DNA of 64,000 bases from Portulaca oleracea (GCA_029582165.1 CM055870.1:5885832-5949831); one strand, 5' to 3'; positions 11,194-24,316 are shown, numbered from the stretch's first letter. Program-made: numbers and translations. Notes: generated by a model not told the origin, from the sequence alone.

Positions 11194-14100
11194 GAAAACG
11201 GAGAAGGTGGCAAGGGGAAGACTGCAGGAGGAACTCGTCAATGCTCAATTTGCAAACTAAGAAGACCTGCTCTCAAACGTCCTAAAACCCTCCAACAGGT
11301 TTTTGTTTTTCCCTCTTCAATCCTTCTTCTGTTGATTTCGTTTGATTTCCATTTGCTTTATCAATTGTATTGCTTTCGAATCGAATACTCCCTCTTTGAT
11401 TTGCCCTAGCTTAGAGATTTTTACCAGTAAGTTCACTAAAACCCTAATCTCATCGCCTCTGTGTAAAGATTTGTAGAGAATGCTTCTACGCCGTGTTTGA
11501 AGACGAGATTCACCAGGTGATTGTGGATAATCAGCTGTTCAAGCCTGGTGAGCGCGTTGCTATTGGGGCTTCTGGTGGAAAAGGTAATTTCTCTCACTTC
11601 TTGCAACCTACGCCATTGCATTATTCATGTGTGCCCTAGTTATGACGGCGGAATTCAATTCATTTGGTGAACATCTTGTTGATTCCGGTATGATCTTTAG
11701 ATTTAATCGTGATTTGTACGTGTGTTGCTCAAATTCAGTAAAAGGTGTTTCATGTCAATACTTGGTTGGGTTTCAAACCCTCTAATTTTGGGGGAATTTT
11801 GAAGTTTATCAGTCCAAAATGATTGCTTACTTACCTATTAGTACTTGATTTGAGATGGCGATTATGAGAAGCATTGCTGAAGGGGTTGATGCTAGTAAAA
11901 GTAATCGATAGCGTGAAATATATCATGCTGTTGTGCTTGTCAATTTGACAATAACCTTGTAAATGGCCTGTGCCTTTTTCTTCCATGCTCTGTATCATCT
12001 AGTTGCTCTATACTTCTCCAGATTCTTCAAGAACTTTAATTTAATTTTTCCTTTTTACGGTTTTTTGGTAAATGCTGTATAAGGTTGAGTTTTAATTATC
12101 AAAAGTGTAGATGCAATTCAAAACATCTGTGGGTTGTATTGAAAGTATCTATCATTGTTATAATGGGTTGTTTGTGATCATTAGTTATCTTCACTTAGTT
12201 TAATGCCCAATGTTGTATACCAGCAGTCTTAAAGGGTGTCCCTGTGTGAAACTTTGCATGGTGATACAGATATCATGTGAGCTCTTCTCTAATTTTCTGT
12301 TATATCTGTTTACAGATTCCACTGTCCTCGCCTATGTGATGTCTGAATTAAATCGCCGACATAATTATGGCTTAGACCTCTTTCTATTATCAGTGGACGA
12401 AGGCATCACGGGTTACAGGGACGACTCACTGGAGACAGTGAAAAGGAATGAAATTCAGGTGTGCTGGTGATGTATCTATCACCCTTAAGCGCCATATCTT
12501 TGTCTGGATGTTCTCACACTTTTTTTTGTTACTTGTAACTTTATTGGTTTGTAGAGTTACTCAAAATTTTCCATGTGAAATATGTCTCAATTCTCTTGTC
12601 AGTGCTATGTTTTACCTGAAGGAACCCAGTATTGATGTCCATACTGATAATTAAAGGACTTTGATGCCTTCATATTTGATAATCGCTTTTGCGAGGTTCC
12701 ATGTCTAACAAGTGTTCTTACATTTAATGTAAGAGATCAATGTATCTGTGCATTAACTTCCACACTCATTCAATCTATATGCTGCTTCAATGGCATCCTT
12801 TTTATGCTGATTTTATAAAATCCAAGAACTGTTTGCTTGCTTGAGTTTCATGAACTGCTTTGATTTATTTCAACTCCAACAAGTTCTATCTTGATTGTGC
12901 TATTGATGTGTCCAGTCCAACAGGCAGTCCAATGCTTTTCTAGCCTAATTATTCTTATTACTTATCCATCTTCTCTGAGAAGTTGGTCCTGTCAGGCAAC
13001 TTTTTACTATTTACTGTGTTCTTGGGAAACTAGTTTGTGTTATATGGGGCTAACTCCAAACAGTTAACTCTAATTAGTTACATTTTTGTTGTAAATTTCT
13101 AAAGTAAGTGACGATGTATTGACCAAATTATTTGTTCGCTGTTTATATGGTCAGTATGGGCTGCCCCTGAAAGTTGTTTCATACAAAGATTTGTATGGAT
13201 GGACTATGGACGAGATTGTGAAAATGATAGGCCTGAAGAACAATTGCACATTCTGCGGTGTATTTAGACGTCAGGTAAGCTCGCCAAGTATCATATCCTC
13301 CTCTATATGTGGTTGACAAGTTGCCTGATGTGTTGGGACACTGCTACATTGTCCCTGTTTAAGTTGTCTAATCTTCTTGGTTTTCTTCAAGGCCCTTGAT
13401 CGAGGTGCTGCAATGTTGAAAGTGGACAAGCTTGTTACAGGACACAATGCAGATGATATTGCCGAAACTGTGCTCTTGAACATATTAAGAGGCGATATTG
13501 CCAGGTATACTTGGGTGAGGCGGGGGTGGGGTGGATGCAGAAAGTCTTGCCCAGTGTTTGGGTTGAACCCTTGATTGGAACGTCGTTATATGTTGTTTAT
13601 CCATTTTTAGGCCATTAGAATGCAGATATGCAAGATTGCCGATAGACCTTTTAATGGCTGTATAAATGGACAGGATGATCCATGCCTTATTTTTTGAACC
13701 AGTAGTGATTGTAGACTAACTCCCTGTTCTTTAGGTGGGTTATTACCCACTTTACTCAACCTAGAACCCAAATTTTCCCATTCTTCCCATATATTCAGCA
13801 CTTAAGTTTTCAACTTTTGCCTATACTTATCCATCTTTATTTTACCCAACCTAACCTCACCCCTCTGAAGCACATGTGACGTCATTTTTCACACGTGTCA
13901 TGAGTCATTACCACATTTCTGTAATTTTTCCCTCGTCATTTTCTGCCTTATCAGCAGGGTTGTATCTCACAAATTTTGTTCTATAGGTTGAGCAGATGCA
14001 CATCAATAACCACCGGTGAAGATGGACCAATTCCAAGATGCAAGCCATTTAAGTACACCTATGAGAAGGAGATAGTTATATATCCTTCCATTAATGTCTT

Positions 14101-15337
14101 CAATGTTAAGAATGTTTGCATTAGTTAACCAATTGCATTGCATTTAAGTTGAATCGTGATTTTCCACTATTGATATGTAATTATTGCCTCATGGAACACT
14201 TACTATTCCTTCTGCGTGGTTCCTTGACGGTCAATAGAGCGTACGTATGCATATTTCAAGAGATTGGATTACTTTTCTACTGAATGTAAGTATGCACTGG
14301 ATCTTATTGATGCTTGTTAGCATTCCTTTGTTGTTGCTGTCTGTCGGCATGTGATAGGTGATGGATTTAACGAGTGCTGGATATTTTGTTTTTTCTTCCC
14401 CACCCTAAGTCTTTAGATTGGTAGTAAGGAAACAAGAATTTTGTCTGGTCATGTCTTGTACTAACAGTTATTAATAACTGGTCTCTTGTAAGTCGAACTT
14501 TTAAATACACATCCAGAGGTCTGCTGACTCTAGATTTTCCCTTTCTGAAGAAATTGGCATGTACATGCATTGTTCGGCTAGTTTGCTGCGCAAAGGGTTT
14601 CATAGATTTTTCTTGTTGGAATTTTTATTTTAATATAGGTTTCTTTGTGTGTTAATTACAGGCATTTATTCTCCGAACGCATATCGGGGTTTTGCACGGG
14701 AGTTTATTAAGGATTTAGAGAGGATCAGGTAGTTGTTACCTTGGTTATTTTCCTAAATTAATAATTGGAAGCTTTTTGTATATTCACTCATGCAGTTTAT
14801 TTTGCTATTCAGACCAAGAGCCATTCTCGATATCATCAAGTCAGGGGAGGATTTTCGGATCTCAACGTTTACAAAAATGCCTGAGCAAGGAACCTGTGAG
14901 CGCTGTGGTTATATATCGAGCCAGGTGATTAATGCTTTATTGTCCCCCCCCCCCCCTCCTTCCACTCTATGTATACCTGATCTTAGTGCTCCAATGATAT
15001 ATTATTATATTCTCACAATCTAATTTCTTGTCCAGTATGATGAATAATGTATATGCTTAGCTGCTATCATAGGACTCCATGTTTAAAAGATCATACTGCT
15101 TCTCTCATGCCTTTCAGCAAGTTTGTCCGGAAGATAATGCAATTTCATGTTTGTCTTGGTCTGAATGTGCAGAAATGGTGTAAGGCTTGTGTTTTGCTTG
15201 AAGGACTAAATCGAGGTCTTCCAAAGTTGGGGATCGGGAGGAGTCGTGGCCTTGAGAATGATCGTAAAAAGGAAACACTACAGACTAATGGCCACAAAGA
15301 TGTTCAGGGAAAACCTTGTGGAGCCTTGGACTTCTAA
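11191..15337 (+). CDS. CTU1: Cytoplasmic tRNA 2-thiolation protein 1 (adenylating thiolase)
   Basis: Ten exons join in frame to 358 residues: 11191-11298, 11469-11583, 12316-12458, 13155-13274, 13392-13504, 13987-14074, 14240-14285, 14662-14728, 14813-14924, 15173-15337. The protein (yeast Ncs6) works with CTU2 in the cytosol, taking sulfur from URM1 to make 2-thiouridine at wobble position 34 of Lys, Glu and Gln tRNAs. Visible motifs: N-terminal zinc-binding CSIC and CREC pairs, the ATP PP-loop SGGKDST split by intron 2, the central [18 protein letters not shown] and [13 protein letters not shown] motifs, the conserved RCKP cysteine, and a C-terminal zinc site [16 protein letters not shown]. 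Length is normal for the family. The exon 6/7 junction is the least certain: donor ATA|GTTATA and acceptor GAG|CGTACG give KEIRTYAYF, the right length against the usual KEIVMYAYF. Confidence 0.95.
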
Positions 15338-16816
15338 TGCTAATTGTCTTGTAGTATAGTTCCAGGTAATCACTGTTCAAGACAAACTTTGTATATATTC
15401 ATCATTGACTATGATCACATACACCTTTGTGCCCTTGGGACCAGGATCTGGCAAACGTGACAGCAACTTTGCAATCCAAAGAAACAGTTTTGTGAAGCCT
15501 TTCTAGTTTCTCCTACTCTGTTATTTTCTTAAACTGGCCTTGAAGCAATCTGCTGCTTTTCAAAGTATACGGATATTTTGCACAGATGGAGCAGTGACAC
15601 TGAAACAGTTTCCTTTTCGCACTTTTTGACAACTGAATAATCCTTGAGCTATATGGTTTCATTCACACTGAAGTGAACCTATTTTCCTGCTTTTGTTCTT
15701 CCACACACCACAGGGTGTCAGACGTGGTTACTGTCTTTCCTCTGTAATGAGCCGGCTGTTGAACCAGTTCTGTATATGTTGTCTGAAGATCTTTGGCGGG
15801 CAGCTTAGATTTCTTCTACTGTAAGATCGGCCATCCACCCATTCATTATTCAGACACGGGAAGAAGCGCATCCACAATTTTGAAGTTGAACTGCGATTTG
15901 ATGATTCTACTTGTACCCTTTGAGTGATGTTTTAGTGCCTGTATACCAATACAAAAGAGGATGAATTGATGCAATTTGTATCTGTTAAACTATACCAACT
16001 TATTTTTGAAATGATATGTAGTCGGTATATTATGCATTCGGGCATAGTTACCACCTTCAATGATAATATATACTCTCCTTATTTTCTATTACCTTTGATT
16101 TATCTATCACCGCTTTAACCTTTATTTCTAACATATTTTATTTGAAAATTTAGTATTGTTATGAAGATGTAATATGATTGAATTTTCAGTTACGATGGTT
16201 AAAAGGTATAACTAACATTTGCTTTACCTTAAAAGTTGAAATCAATGTATATGAATCAAATTAACCTTGTGCAACTCTTAATTACATGAGACGTACATTT
16301 TTTCAATTGATGAAAACTATTTTAGACAATTAATGGTATGCGATTTACAATTATATATAGTCGAAAAAATATCAAACCTTTTTTCGATTATTCATAGTCC
16401 AATTTGGCTAAAGAGTTCGCAACAAAAGTTGTATATAATTGCAAAAAGTAACAACAAAGCAGTAGAAAGTAAAACCCTAATGGTTACAAAAGCAAAAATG
16501 TAGAAAAACAAAACAACTATCAAGATTTGTTGTTCTAATTTGCATTCCTATTTTTTTACCATTGTTCTATTAAAAGTTTCATCATAGTCTTTTAATTCTC
16601 ACAAATAAAGTCTAGATCAATCTTCTTGGAGATCCATTTCAGAAAGCATCTAGCAACAATGAAAGTTCTATAACGTTAAAATTTATGGAATTTAGGGCAT
16701 GAAACGAAAAACTTCCTTTGCTCGACAATTGTGTGATTCATCCCTTAAATAACCTTTTTCCTTCCTCCTTGTTTACAAACCTCAAAAAAACCTAAACTTT
16801 CTGTCTCGACTCTCGA
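15338..16816. other. CTU1 3' region and intergenic DNA
   Basis: After the CTU1 stop codon there is a probable long 3' UTR (to about 15980), then AT-rich DNA. The stretch at 16070-16110 (TACTCTCCTTATTTTCTATT) resembles a decayed Stowaway end, but I cannot find its partner. No gene seen. Confidence 0.4.
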
Positions 16817-16826
16817 CTATAAAAAA
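16817..16826 (+). promoter_or_regulatory. TATA box for the 17044 gene
   Basis: CTATAAAAAA lies about 225 bp upstream of the ATG at 17044, followed by A-rich and CT-rich sequence of the kind common in plant 5' UTRs. Position and sequence fit a TATA box; the transcription start is not otherwise marked. Confidence 0.5.
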
Positions 16827-17043
16827 CACAGGAAAAAGAAAGAAAAAAAAAAACCGCTACCGCTTTCTGTCTTTCTAATCCCCCTGGGCCGCTCGCTCCA
16901 ACAAACCAAAAAGGATCTAAATTTCTGAAAGTTCATCAAAATTAGAGTACATCCCAAATTCCCAATTTGATCGAAGGAAGCTTTGTCAATTCTCAATTGT
17001 CATCGACCAACTGCTGAGTCTGAGCTTCGAGAAACCCTCAACA

Positions 17044-17406
17044 ATGGCGACTCCAGTGCCAAGCTCCTCCTCCTCCTCCTCTACCTCCACCTCCACCACC
17101 GCCATGGGAGCTGATACTGCAAAGTCAAAGAGAAAAATAAGTTTCTTCAGGAACGCCATGAAACAGAAGCACAGCTACATCCAGTTCTTCGCCATGACTG
17201 GTATTCTCCTCCTCAGCGTTCGCTCTTTAGGTCAGAAGTACCGCATCCATGACCTTCAAGAGGACACCGCTGCTCTTCGCGATGAGCAAATTTCTCTTTC
17301 CGATCGCATCAACAACATCAAGTCCTCCCTCCGCCGCGAGGCTGCCGCCGATTCCTCCGGCATGTTTGCTGCTCGCCTCCGCCTCGTCTTCGGCGATGAT
17401 GAGTGA
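17044..17406 (+). CDS. Small single-pass membrane protein with coiled coil, function unknown
   Basis: Intronless frame of 120 residues. Residues 1-25 are Ser/Thr-rich low complexity; residues 26-46 are basic (KSKRKISFFRNAMKQKHS); about 47-62 form one hydrophobic segment (YIQFFAMTGILLLSV); about 70-103 are a charged heptad-like coiled coil (DLQEDTAALRDEQISLSDRI); the tail is acidic (FGDDE). The GC-rich codons and clean frame against AT-rich flanks support a real gene, as does the TATA box upstream. The basic-then-hydrophobic start suggests an anchor in a membrane, possibly mitochondrial; this is inference. Similar short proteins of unknown function occur across plants. A second ATG at 17104 (residue 21) could also be used. 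Confidence 0.8.
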   Translation: MATPVPSSSSSSSTSTSTTAMGADTAKSKRKISFFRNAMKQKHSYIQFFAMTGILLLSVRSLGQKYRIHDLQEDTAALRDEQISLSDRINNIKSSLRREAAADSSGMFAARLRLVFGDDE

Positions 17407-18300
17407 TTTTCTAATCTCTCTATCTCTCTCTTTTACTACTATTCGTTCTTTGCTGGTTGAGGTTTAGGGTTTATTTCGTTGATACACTTCTAGTCTACTT
17501 TCTCCATGGATTTTGGGGGAGTTTTGGCCTTGTATTTGCCTTCTGTGCAATAATTTTGAAACTCTGACTATAGATGGTTTATCTTGGAATGAAATGGAAT
17601 TATAACAATGAGCTTACGAGGTTGATTTTGGTTTTGTTTCTATATGTTATTTCAGTCTGATTTAATTGATAGGTTGAATTTTGAGTGGTGTTTTTTGCTG
17701 GATAATGTTTGTAGTTGTTGGTGCTGGTTCATTCTGAGTTTTATGTTGGTTGACCTGCATAAATGACATAAAAACTATGTTGTTCTCAGTATCATTTAAG
17801 CTCATCAGGATAGGGTTTGGGAATGGGGGAGAGCAGCATAAAAACTAGATATGCTAAGCTGATCCCGGGTATTTTCCTGAGTTTTATTTTGTAGGAAATC
17901 ACAGTTGGTGAAAGATATGTATTTGGGTGGGTGTGAATCAATGGCGGTTATTTAGAGGACCCTTTCATCATTTGGTATGAGAAGATGGATTCTTTCAGAC
18001 TTGAGTTGAGGGTGTCGGGTGGTATTGTTTACGTTCGGTCACCGTTCTTGTCAAGGTTTAAATGCTTTCCCATTTCTTTCACAGTGGTGGAATTTATGTT
18101 GGGACAGTGGTGCTAATAGTGGTGATTGTTTTAGCGTTTGTTTCGAATGGATTTGTTTACATTATGATGAGCTTTTCACATTGGAGTCTTGGACTTGTAA
18201 AGGCTTGGAAATCAGTCTTAGGATCATCCTTATCATGCTTCATTAGTTCTATGAGAGAAATGGAGGGATTCATATTCGAGGAGTTGCTTGTTGGTTATGT
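17407..18300. other. 3' UTR and intergenic DNA
   Basis: The first 200 bp look like the 3' UTR of the small membrane protein gene. Beyond that is unassigned DNA; from about 17990 it may already belong to the broken LINE that is clear further right, but I see no motif to prove it. Confidence 0.35.
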
Positions 18301-18399
18301 ATACTATTGCTAGGTAATATCTTGTGGAAATTAGGGCAAAGCTTGAAAGAGGATGCTTGCTGTTTTTCTTTCTGCTTAACTCTAAGGTGCCTTTGACAA

Positions 18400-18710
18400 A
18401 ATGTGATAACATAAAAGGGGAAATTTTTATTAATAGGTGCTTATGTCCAAGGGAGATTTTGAATCTATGGATCATCTGTTGCTTTATAGTTAGTTTGCTA
18501 GGGCGGTTTGGAGGTGTAGCCTTCAGCTGGCTGGGGCCTAGGTTTTCCTTGGGCTCTAATTCATACCATCTTCTATGATTATATCTTGGAAAGATTGCTT
18601 TGGAGGAAGCCAAAGAAGACGTGATTGTACTTCTTGTGATCTTTTGGAGTATTTGGGGAGAGAACCCGAAGAATTTTCGATGGAGTTGAAGCTTCTTGTT
18701 TGCGCTGCAA
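18400..18710 (+). pseudogene. Broken LINE (L1-type) reverse transcriptase C-terminal zinc-binding region
   Basis: One frame reads KGDFESMDHLLLYS, stop, FARAVWRC, the hallmark of the plant L1 zf-RVT region (usually ESxDHLLLHCPFAxxVW). Downstream WSIWGE and, after a one-base shift, RIFDGVEASCLRCKK match the end of the same domain (xxIWxERNxRxFEG). At least two stops and one frameshift show it is dead. An A-rich run at 18709-18735 follows but need not be the original tail. Only the 3' end of the element is recognisable. Confidence 0.75.
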
Positions 18711-18735
18711 AAAAAAAAAAAAAAAGAAAAGAAAA

Positions 18736-19378
18736 ATCCATCATGTATTACTTTTGGGATAGTGGGAAGTTTAGCTCTTCTTTTGGTGTGGTTGGCTCTG
18801 TGGATAGCCTGTATTTTGAATGTATATAGTGTTTGTGGGATGCTAACTAGTCATGCATTCTTTTGACTTACTTCTAAAAACCATCTGCCTTTGGCGAAAT
18901 GGTTAGTACGGCATTGGCATTAGTAGATTAATCGTCTGCCAGTTTTTAATGCAGCAATGCCTTACTGTATGTATGCACATGATGCCTTGATTTGATTTAA
19001 CTGATAGGCCTAAATTGAATCCTTTCAATGTTATGATGGAGTTGGTGTTAGAGAACTTAGTTTCTTGTCAGTAAAAATGTGGTTGATTGAGATCATCCAA
19101 TGCCGAATGGTGTTGGTACACTAGTCTAAACAGGGTGTGATGATTCATCTCTTGAAATTATTTTGGCAAGTATTGCATATTATCATGGAGCATTTTAGCG
19201 GACATGAGCTGCAGGAGGATGACATTGTATCCTTTAGGCTTTAACATTTGGGCTCAATCTGAGACTAGATCATAGAAATGATGAGCTTGTAGGGTAAACT
19301 TGTAGACTGTAGTTGATGTGCTCTTCTGCTGTCAGATAATGGTTGGTTGCTCCTGATAAATTAGCTCAAAAAACATTA
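18736..19378. other. Intergenic DNA without a recognised gene
   Basis: Mixed AT-rich sequence. The piece at 18890-18910 (TTGGCGAAATGGTTAGTACGGC) looks a little like a tRNA A box, but no B box or fold follows at the right distance. Nothing else seen. Confidence 0.35.
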
Positions 19379-19578
19379 GTATAGGCTATGTTACTACGAC
19401 TCTTCATTTTGCCTGCCGTACCCGTGTCGGACCCTTGATACTTGGACAAGGGTATGACACTGAACACTTCAAGTTACAATGAAAATGTATAAAATTTCTT
19501 TAAAATAGCCGAGTCCGACACCCGTATCCGTGTGTGATATGGACACTCGTACCCGAGTCCAAGTAACATAGAGTATAG
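19379..19578. mobile_element. Short element with imperfect terminal inverted repeats
   Basis: The left end reads TATAGGCTATGTTACTACGACTC; the reverse complement of the right end reads TATACTCTATGTTACTTGGACTC. The interior holds CCGTACCCGTGTCGG-like words and their inverse. About 200 bp, no coding capacity. Similar TATGTTACTCGGACTCGGG elements are widespread in plant genomes. I cannot define a target duplication, so the superfamily is open. Confidence 0.55.
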
Positions 19579-20917
19579 GTGAAGACCAGAGGAATTACCA
19601 TGTCAAGTATTTAAAGCTGCAAAAGTGAGAAAAGAACAGACCTTCATTTTATAGATTGTTACACCTCCCTACTCTTTGAAAATCTGTTTTAGGTAAGATA
19701 GTAGTAGCTTGGAAATTCGCTTCTTTGCTTTCAGGAGGAACTGCAATGTTCACCCATCTGTAAATCTGTTGCTGCTCCATTTTGTTTAACACACTGATCT
19801 ATAGTGCAACCATTACAAACTTCTATCTTGTTGTAGCATTATTAACATTCTCATATGAAGACCAAGTGAACATGGGACTTATGCAAGTTTTATGGCCGAA
19901 TGCTGTTGGTAGCACAAACAGTATATCACTTATACTTTGGTTCCCGTTGACATGGCCGTGTTGGATGCAAGAAATTGTCGACCAATCAAATATATGCATA
20001 GTGTAAATTCAAGTCAATTTTATTCGGCCAATTATGGTCAGCTACGTTTCAACTTAATTACGATGGTTCATTGAATTAATATAAATGGAAATATATTCTG
20101 GCAAATCAAATGGCACCACATGTCAATGATAATGCAAAAAATAAATATTTGTTCTCATTCTAAAAGGAGAATAAATGAGCTCAAACTATAGCTCAATTTT
20201 TCTGTTAACGGAGAGCTCCCTCCATTAGAAGGTGAGACATTTTTGAAGACTTGTCAAAGAGTGAGATGCTCACCAGGAGAAGGCATCAAGCATACTAAAG
20301 TTTGTATTAATTTTGATTAGATAAAGTTTTCAAGATCCTCGTTCAAGATCAAATCATCAAAGTTGGTCAAGAATAATCGAATAAGTTATTTTTTAACTAT
20401 CAAACATAAAACTGTACCAACAAATTCAAATATTAAATTTTGATTTGAAATTTACGTAGCAATAAATTCAAAATCAGTATAGGAACCCTTTTGTCCCCCC
20501 TATTGTTATGGTTCCAATTCCAACCTAAGGCCAAGGGAAAGTCATATTGACAAATTTACAAATTAGAACTTGTCAATGTCCAAATCAAGAAACAATACAA
20601 AACCCACCAATCAGGCCTACATTTACCAGTTACCACGACTGTGGACTTCTCTTCCAAAATACAGTAGTCCAATAGATTGGCTTGCTTCATTAATAATGTT
20701 CCTTTTGACAATCTTGTTGAATACCATTAACGTAATTGAACTGTAATGCATTTGCACCATCTTCAACTTCATCTATACTGGTTCAACTTTATTTCCATCT
20801 TATTTTCTTTCTTATTATTTTGTATCATTCTTTCTGAGAATGAAAACCCAATCCTAATAGATTTGGCATTGTTGTATCTCAAATCCATTAGATTTCATGT
20901 GTCTACTTGATTTTGGC
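19579..20917. other. Intergenic AT-rich DNA
   Basis: No reading frame with recognisable content, no repeat structure seen by eye. Confidence 0.35.
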
Positions 20918-20998
20918 CCTGTTATTTTGTAAAGTATGAAATTTTTTTACCTCGTCTTATCTTACCTTGCCTTATTATTCAAAAGAACAGGACTTATA
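20918..20998. mobile_element. Very short inverted-repeat element
   Basis: GGCCCTGTTATTTTGTAAAG on the left and CAAAAGAACAGGACTTATA on the right are imperfect inverted repeats about 80 bp apart. The ends resemble those of the element at 21453-21717, so this may be an internally deleted relative. Confidence 0.4.
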
Positions 20999-21004
20999 TT
21001 ATTT

Positions 21005-21360
21005 GGTTTTAAAATCCTCAATTTTGGGTCTTGTTTATAATAATATCCCAAACTTTAATTTTGACATGAATATCTTAAACTTTGGGGGTGGGTATTTATT
21101 AGCAGTCCAATATCAAATTAACATCAATTAAACTCGGGGTTTTCTATAATGCTATGTTTCTTTTTTGACTTAGACACACTTCCATTCTACAAATCACTTT
21201 AAAAAATATTGTTACACCACAGAAAAAATGAGTTAAATTGATGTTGATTTAGTGTTGGGTTACTATCAAATACAACCCCCCAAAGTTTGAGATATTCATG
21301 TTAAAACTGAAGTTTGAGATATTCTAATAAACAAACCTCAAAGTTGGTGATTTTAAAACC
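21005..21360. mobile_element. Long foldback element
   Basis: Almost the whole 356 bp is one inverted repeat. The left arm starts GGTTTTAAAATCCTCAA and the right arm ends in the matching GATTTTAAAACC; the arms pair over about 140 bp each (for example AACATCAATT and its inverse at 21239-21248). No coding capacity. Transcribed, it would form a long hairpin. Confidence 0.8.
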
Positions 21361-21452
21361 TAATATCTCTAATTTATTATCCAAAATTCTTTATTCAATA
21401 AAAAAGAAATATGTGTTATGGCATTTACCTATGTCCATTCCTTAGTTACATT

Positions 21453-21717
21453 TTGGCCATGTTCTTTGGTTAAATTATTTTCACATTTTGATGGACAAGT
21501 TAGGATAAGTTGGGGTAAGTTATGATGCTTTTTCAGGAAATTGTGTTTTTAGAGTGGATATTTTTTGGGGGAAATTGTGTTAGGTTTGGATATGTTTTGA
21601 TAAATTTAAATAAGCTGAGAGAGTTATAACCAATCTAATCAAAGAATAAGGACTTTCTTACCTAATCTTTCCTTACTTTACCTAAATCTTCCCTGCATTA
21701 AAAAAGAACAGGGCCAG
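21453..21717. mobile_element. Non-autonomous DNA transposon (MITE) with GGCCNTGTTCTTT ends
   Basis: TTGGCCATGTTCTTTGG at the left and AAAAAAGAACAGGGCCAG at the right form terminal inverted repeats around 265 bp of AT-rich DNA. No clear target duplication, so hAT or PIF type stays open. Confidence 0.65.
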
Positions 21718-23328
21718 TGTATGTTATGTTGCTAGCTCATTTTCACACTAATTACAGAGTCTAACTAAATTAAACTATGCTTCTATAATCAAGCATCAAT
21801 CACTTCACAAACTGGATTATAATTTCGTCCATCTAAAGCAACATTCCGCAACCATTTTCTTTCCCCATTATTAGTATAATTTTCGTCAATACTTTGGACT
21901 GCCTTTTTTTTTTTTTAAAATAATATAACTACGTACACTATCTTGTGGTGTTTGTTGGGCATTGCAGTTTTACTGTTGATAATTGCAACTGAAGCGCTGA
22001 TTACGCTGATTTTGGATCCCATTTCCTAACTTCCTCGCAAATTCCATTTCCACACTTGCTTTGGCTTTTCTCCCTTTCTAATCACCCAGAAATTTCTAAA
22101 TGTAACACATTAATTAAAGATTCTAGTGTGTATATTTTGGATCTACCCCATTTCACACTCCTCAATATTTGACGTTGACCTATAATTCAGTTCAAACTAA
22201 TTTTTTTTCCTTTTCTTTTCTAATCACGAGCAATGCTAACAACTAATAACTATAATTAATGGGTGCCCCATGATGAAAGTGTGTTGCATTTAATTAGAAG
22301 GCCATGATACAAACTTGAAATGGAATTAAAGAAAATAAAATAGCGCACAAATGGGATGACATAATGTGCATTATAATTGTAATGTGATAAATATTACATA
22401 AACAGAAAGTTGGTTGAAGTTATAAATATCATAAAAGTAAATAGGTTTATATATCTTCCATGGAATTGTCGTAACAAAACATACCTTTTACAACTGAGAA
22501 ATTATTTCATACAATTTACTTGGATATCATTAGAAACTAGGAACGACACAAGAGCGAGGGTAAATATTAAATACATGACGGGTGGTATGCATGGTACACC
22601 TACAAGTCTAAAGATCACTACCAAAATTACCATCTAGGTCATCAGGTGATGAGTTTAATCCTGAGAAATCAACTAGATCATATCAAAGATTACATGTATA
22701 AAGATCATACAATCAACACACATATAATTAAGGGATGCGATTGGTTGGTCAAAAACTGCGGGGAAATGATCAATTTTTCAAAGTTTGCTTATTTTTTCCA
22801 TGTTTAATTATATTGACTTTGAGAAAAACTTTATAGGGACCCACCATTTCCAATGTTTAACGAGGTAAAATTTTCCTTAGGACAGGGTAAGCGAAATATT
22901 TCCCATGAAAAACTTTATATGAAAAATTCTTTCTCGTGAATTTTTTTCCAAAACTTTTATCAATAAATTTTTATGGATCTTTCTATTTAATTTGGTATAG
23001 TACAATTTTTTGTATTTTAGCAGAAGGAAAAAAAGAAGAAGACAGGTATGTAAGAGAGAGATGTTGCAATCCTGGAATAAATGCAACAAGCAATTCAGCA
23101 TATTCATACTTTTTTGTGACAAGACTGAAGAGGAGTTTGGTCAGTTGGTCTCTGCTTTAATAGTACCCTACTTCAAACCACTGCCTAGCTCTTTATTATC
23201 AGGATTGAGGAATGTTTAATTCTGGTTAGAAACCACGACAGCCGTTATCATTCATTTCTGTAGTATACCTCACGGAATTACATAGCATTATAGTTCATCC
23301 AGAATAAGTAGAAGGTGCTTCACTTTTA
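21718..23328. other. Intergenic AT-rich DNA
   Basis: No gene recognised. Short open frames at 22936-23219 have no recognisable protein content. The DNA around 22740-22920 (GGGAAAT, GAAAAAC words) resembles the interior of the Tourist-like element at 23329-23722 and may be a decayed copy. Confidence 0.35.
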
Positions 23329-23722
23329 TGGTGCGTTTGGTTGTTTCCCATGAGAATATTTGTTAGGAAAGTTTTTTCTAGGAAAGTTTTGGCTGGGAAA
23401 AATATTTTACAGTGTTTGGTTAACATGGTAAAATTTGTATGAAAATTTATTTGAAATTCCAAACTATCTCTATATATTAATTTATAAAATATATTTTTAG
23501 GGGCATTTTGGGAAGTTGAGTTACAAAAAGTTTTCCTTTCTCATGGGAAACAAACTTTCCCACACCCCCCTTGGGAAAGTTTTCACCATGATCCATGGGG
23601 GAAATTGTGGTTCCTTGTTAAAAACTTTTCCAACCTATTTTTACTCTCAAACATGGGAAATTTAGTCAACTTTCCCAAAGTTGACTAACTTTTCTAGGAA
23701 AGTCATGTAACCAAACACACCA
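23329..23722. mobile_element. Tourist-like (PIF/Harbinger) MITE
   Basis: Ends TGGTGCGTTTGGTTG and CAACCAAACACACCA-type inverted repeats (right end CCAAACACACCA) are flanked by TTA on both sides (23326-23328 and 23723-23725), the PIF/Harbinger target. Interior is rich in GGGAAAGTTTT words in both orientations. 394 bp, non-coding. Confidence 0.75.
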
Positions 23723-24274
23723 TTAAAAAATATTGTACTTAGTATATTGCATTGATTCCTTCTTTTTCGAAATGAAAAATAGAAAGTGAATGAGAGCATA
23801 ATAAATATTTTTAAATTTAACTAATTCCCCTATCAGATCTAAATTATATTGATTTATAAACATCCGACATGCATATATGGTTCTTTTAACATAATTATTA
23901 TTTTCAATATAAATCAATATAAGAATTTTTTCAAATTTTTTTTTCAACCAAACACTCTCTAAAAGAATTCAAGATTTGATCCGAATGCAATAGAAAAAAA
24001 AAAGGGTTCGTCATGGCGATAATTAATCAATGGCAACAATTAAACGATGCAAAGTTTTGCCTTTACTGCATGTACACTTGTTTTATTTTTTCAGTTCTAG
24101 CCTATAGGAACTCTAATATGCTAGTGTTCAACAATTATGTATGACACTCAACATACATAATAGCATGATCGGGTCTATAATCTAATAGCACGCGATTTTA
24201 TAATCTGAAAATGCCAAATCAAGAAAGCTTTCTGGATCGCATCTGTAAATTATATTCTAAAATAATACACATAG

Positions 24275-24316
<42 letters not shown>

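Noticed and set aside
11014..11248. Long Ser-Leu frames on the minus strand over the GA repeat
   Set aside because: They are translations of the CT strand of the microsatellite opposite CTU1 exon 1, not genes.
18890..18960. tRNA-like TTGGCGAAATGGTTAGTACGGC
   Set aside because: It resembles an A box, but no B box or cloverleaf follows at a workable distance.
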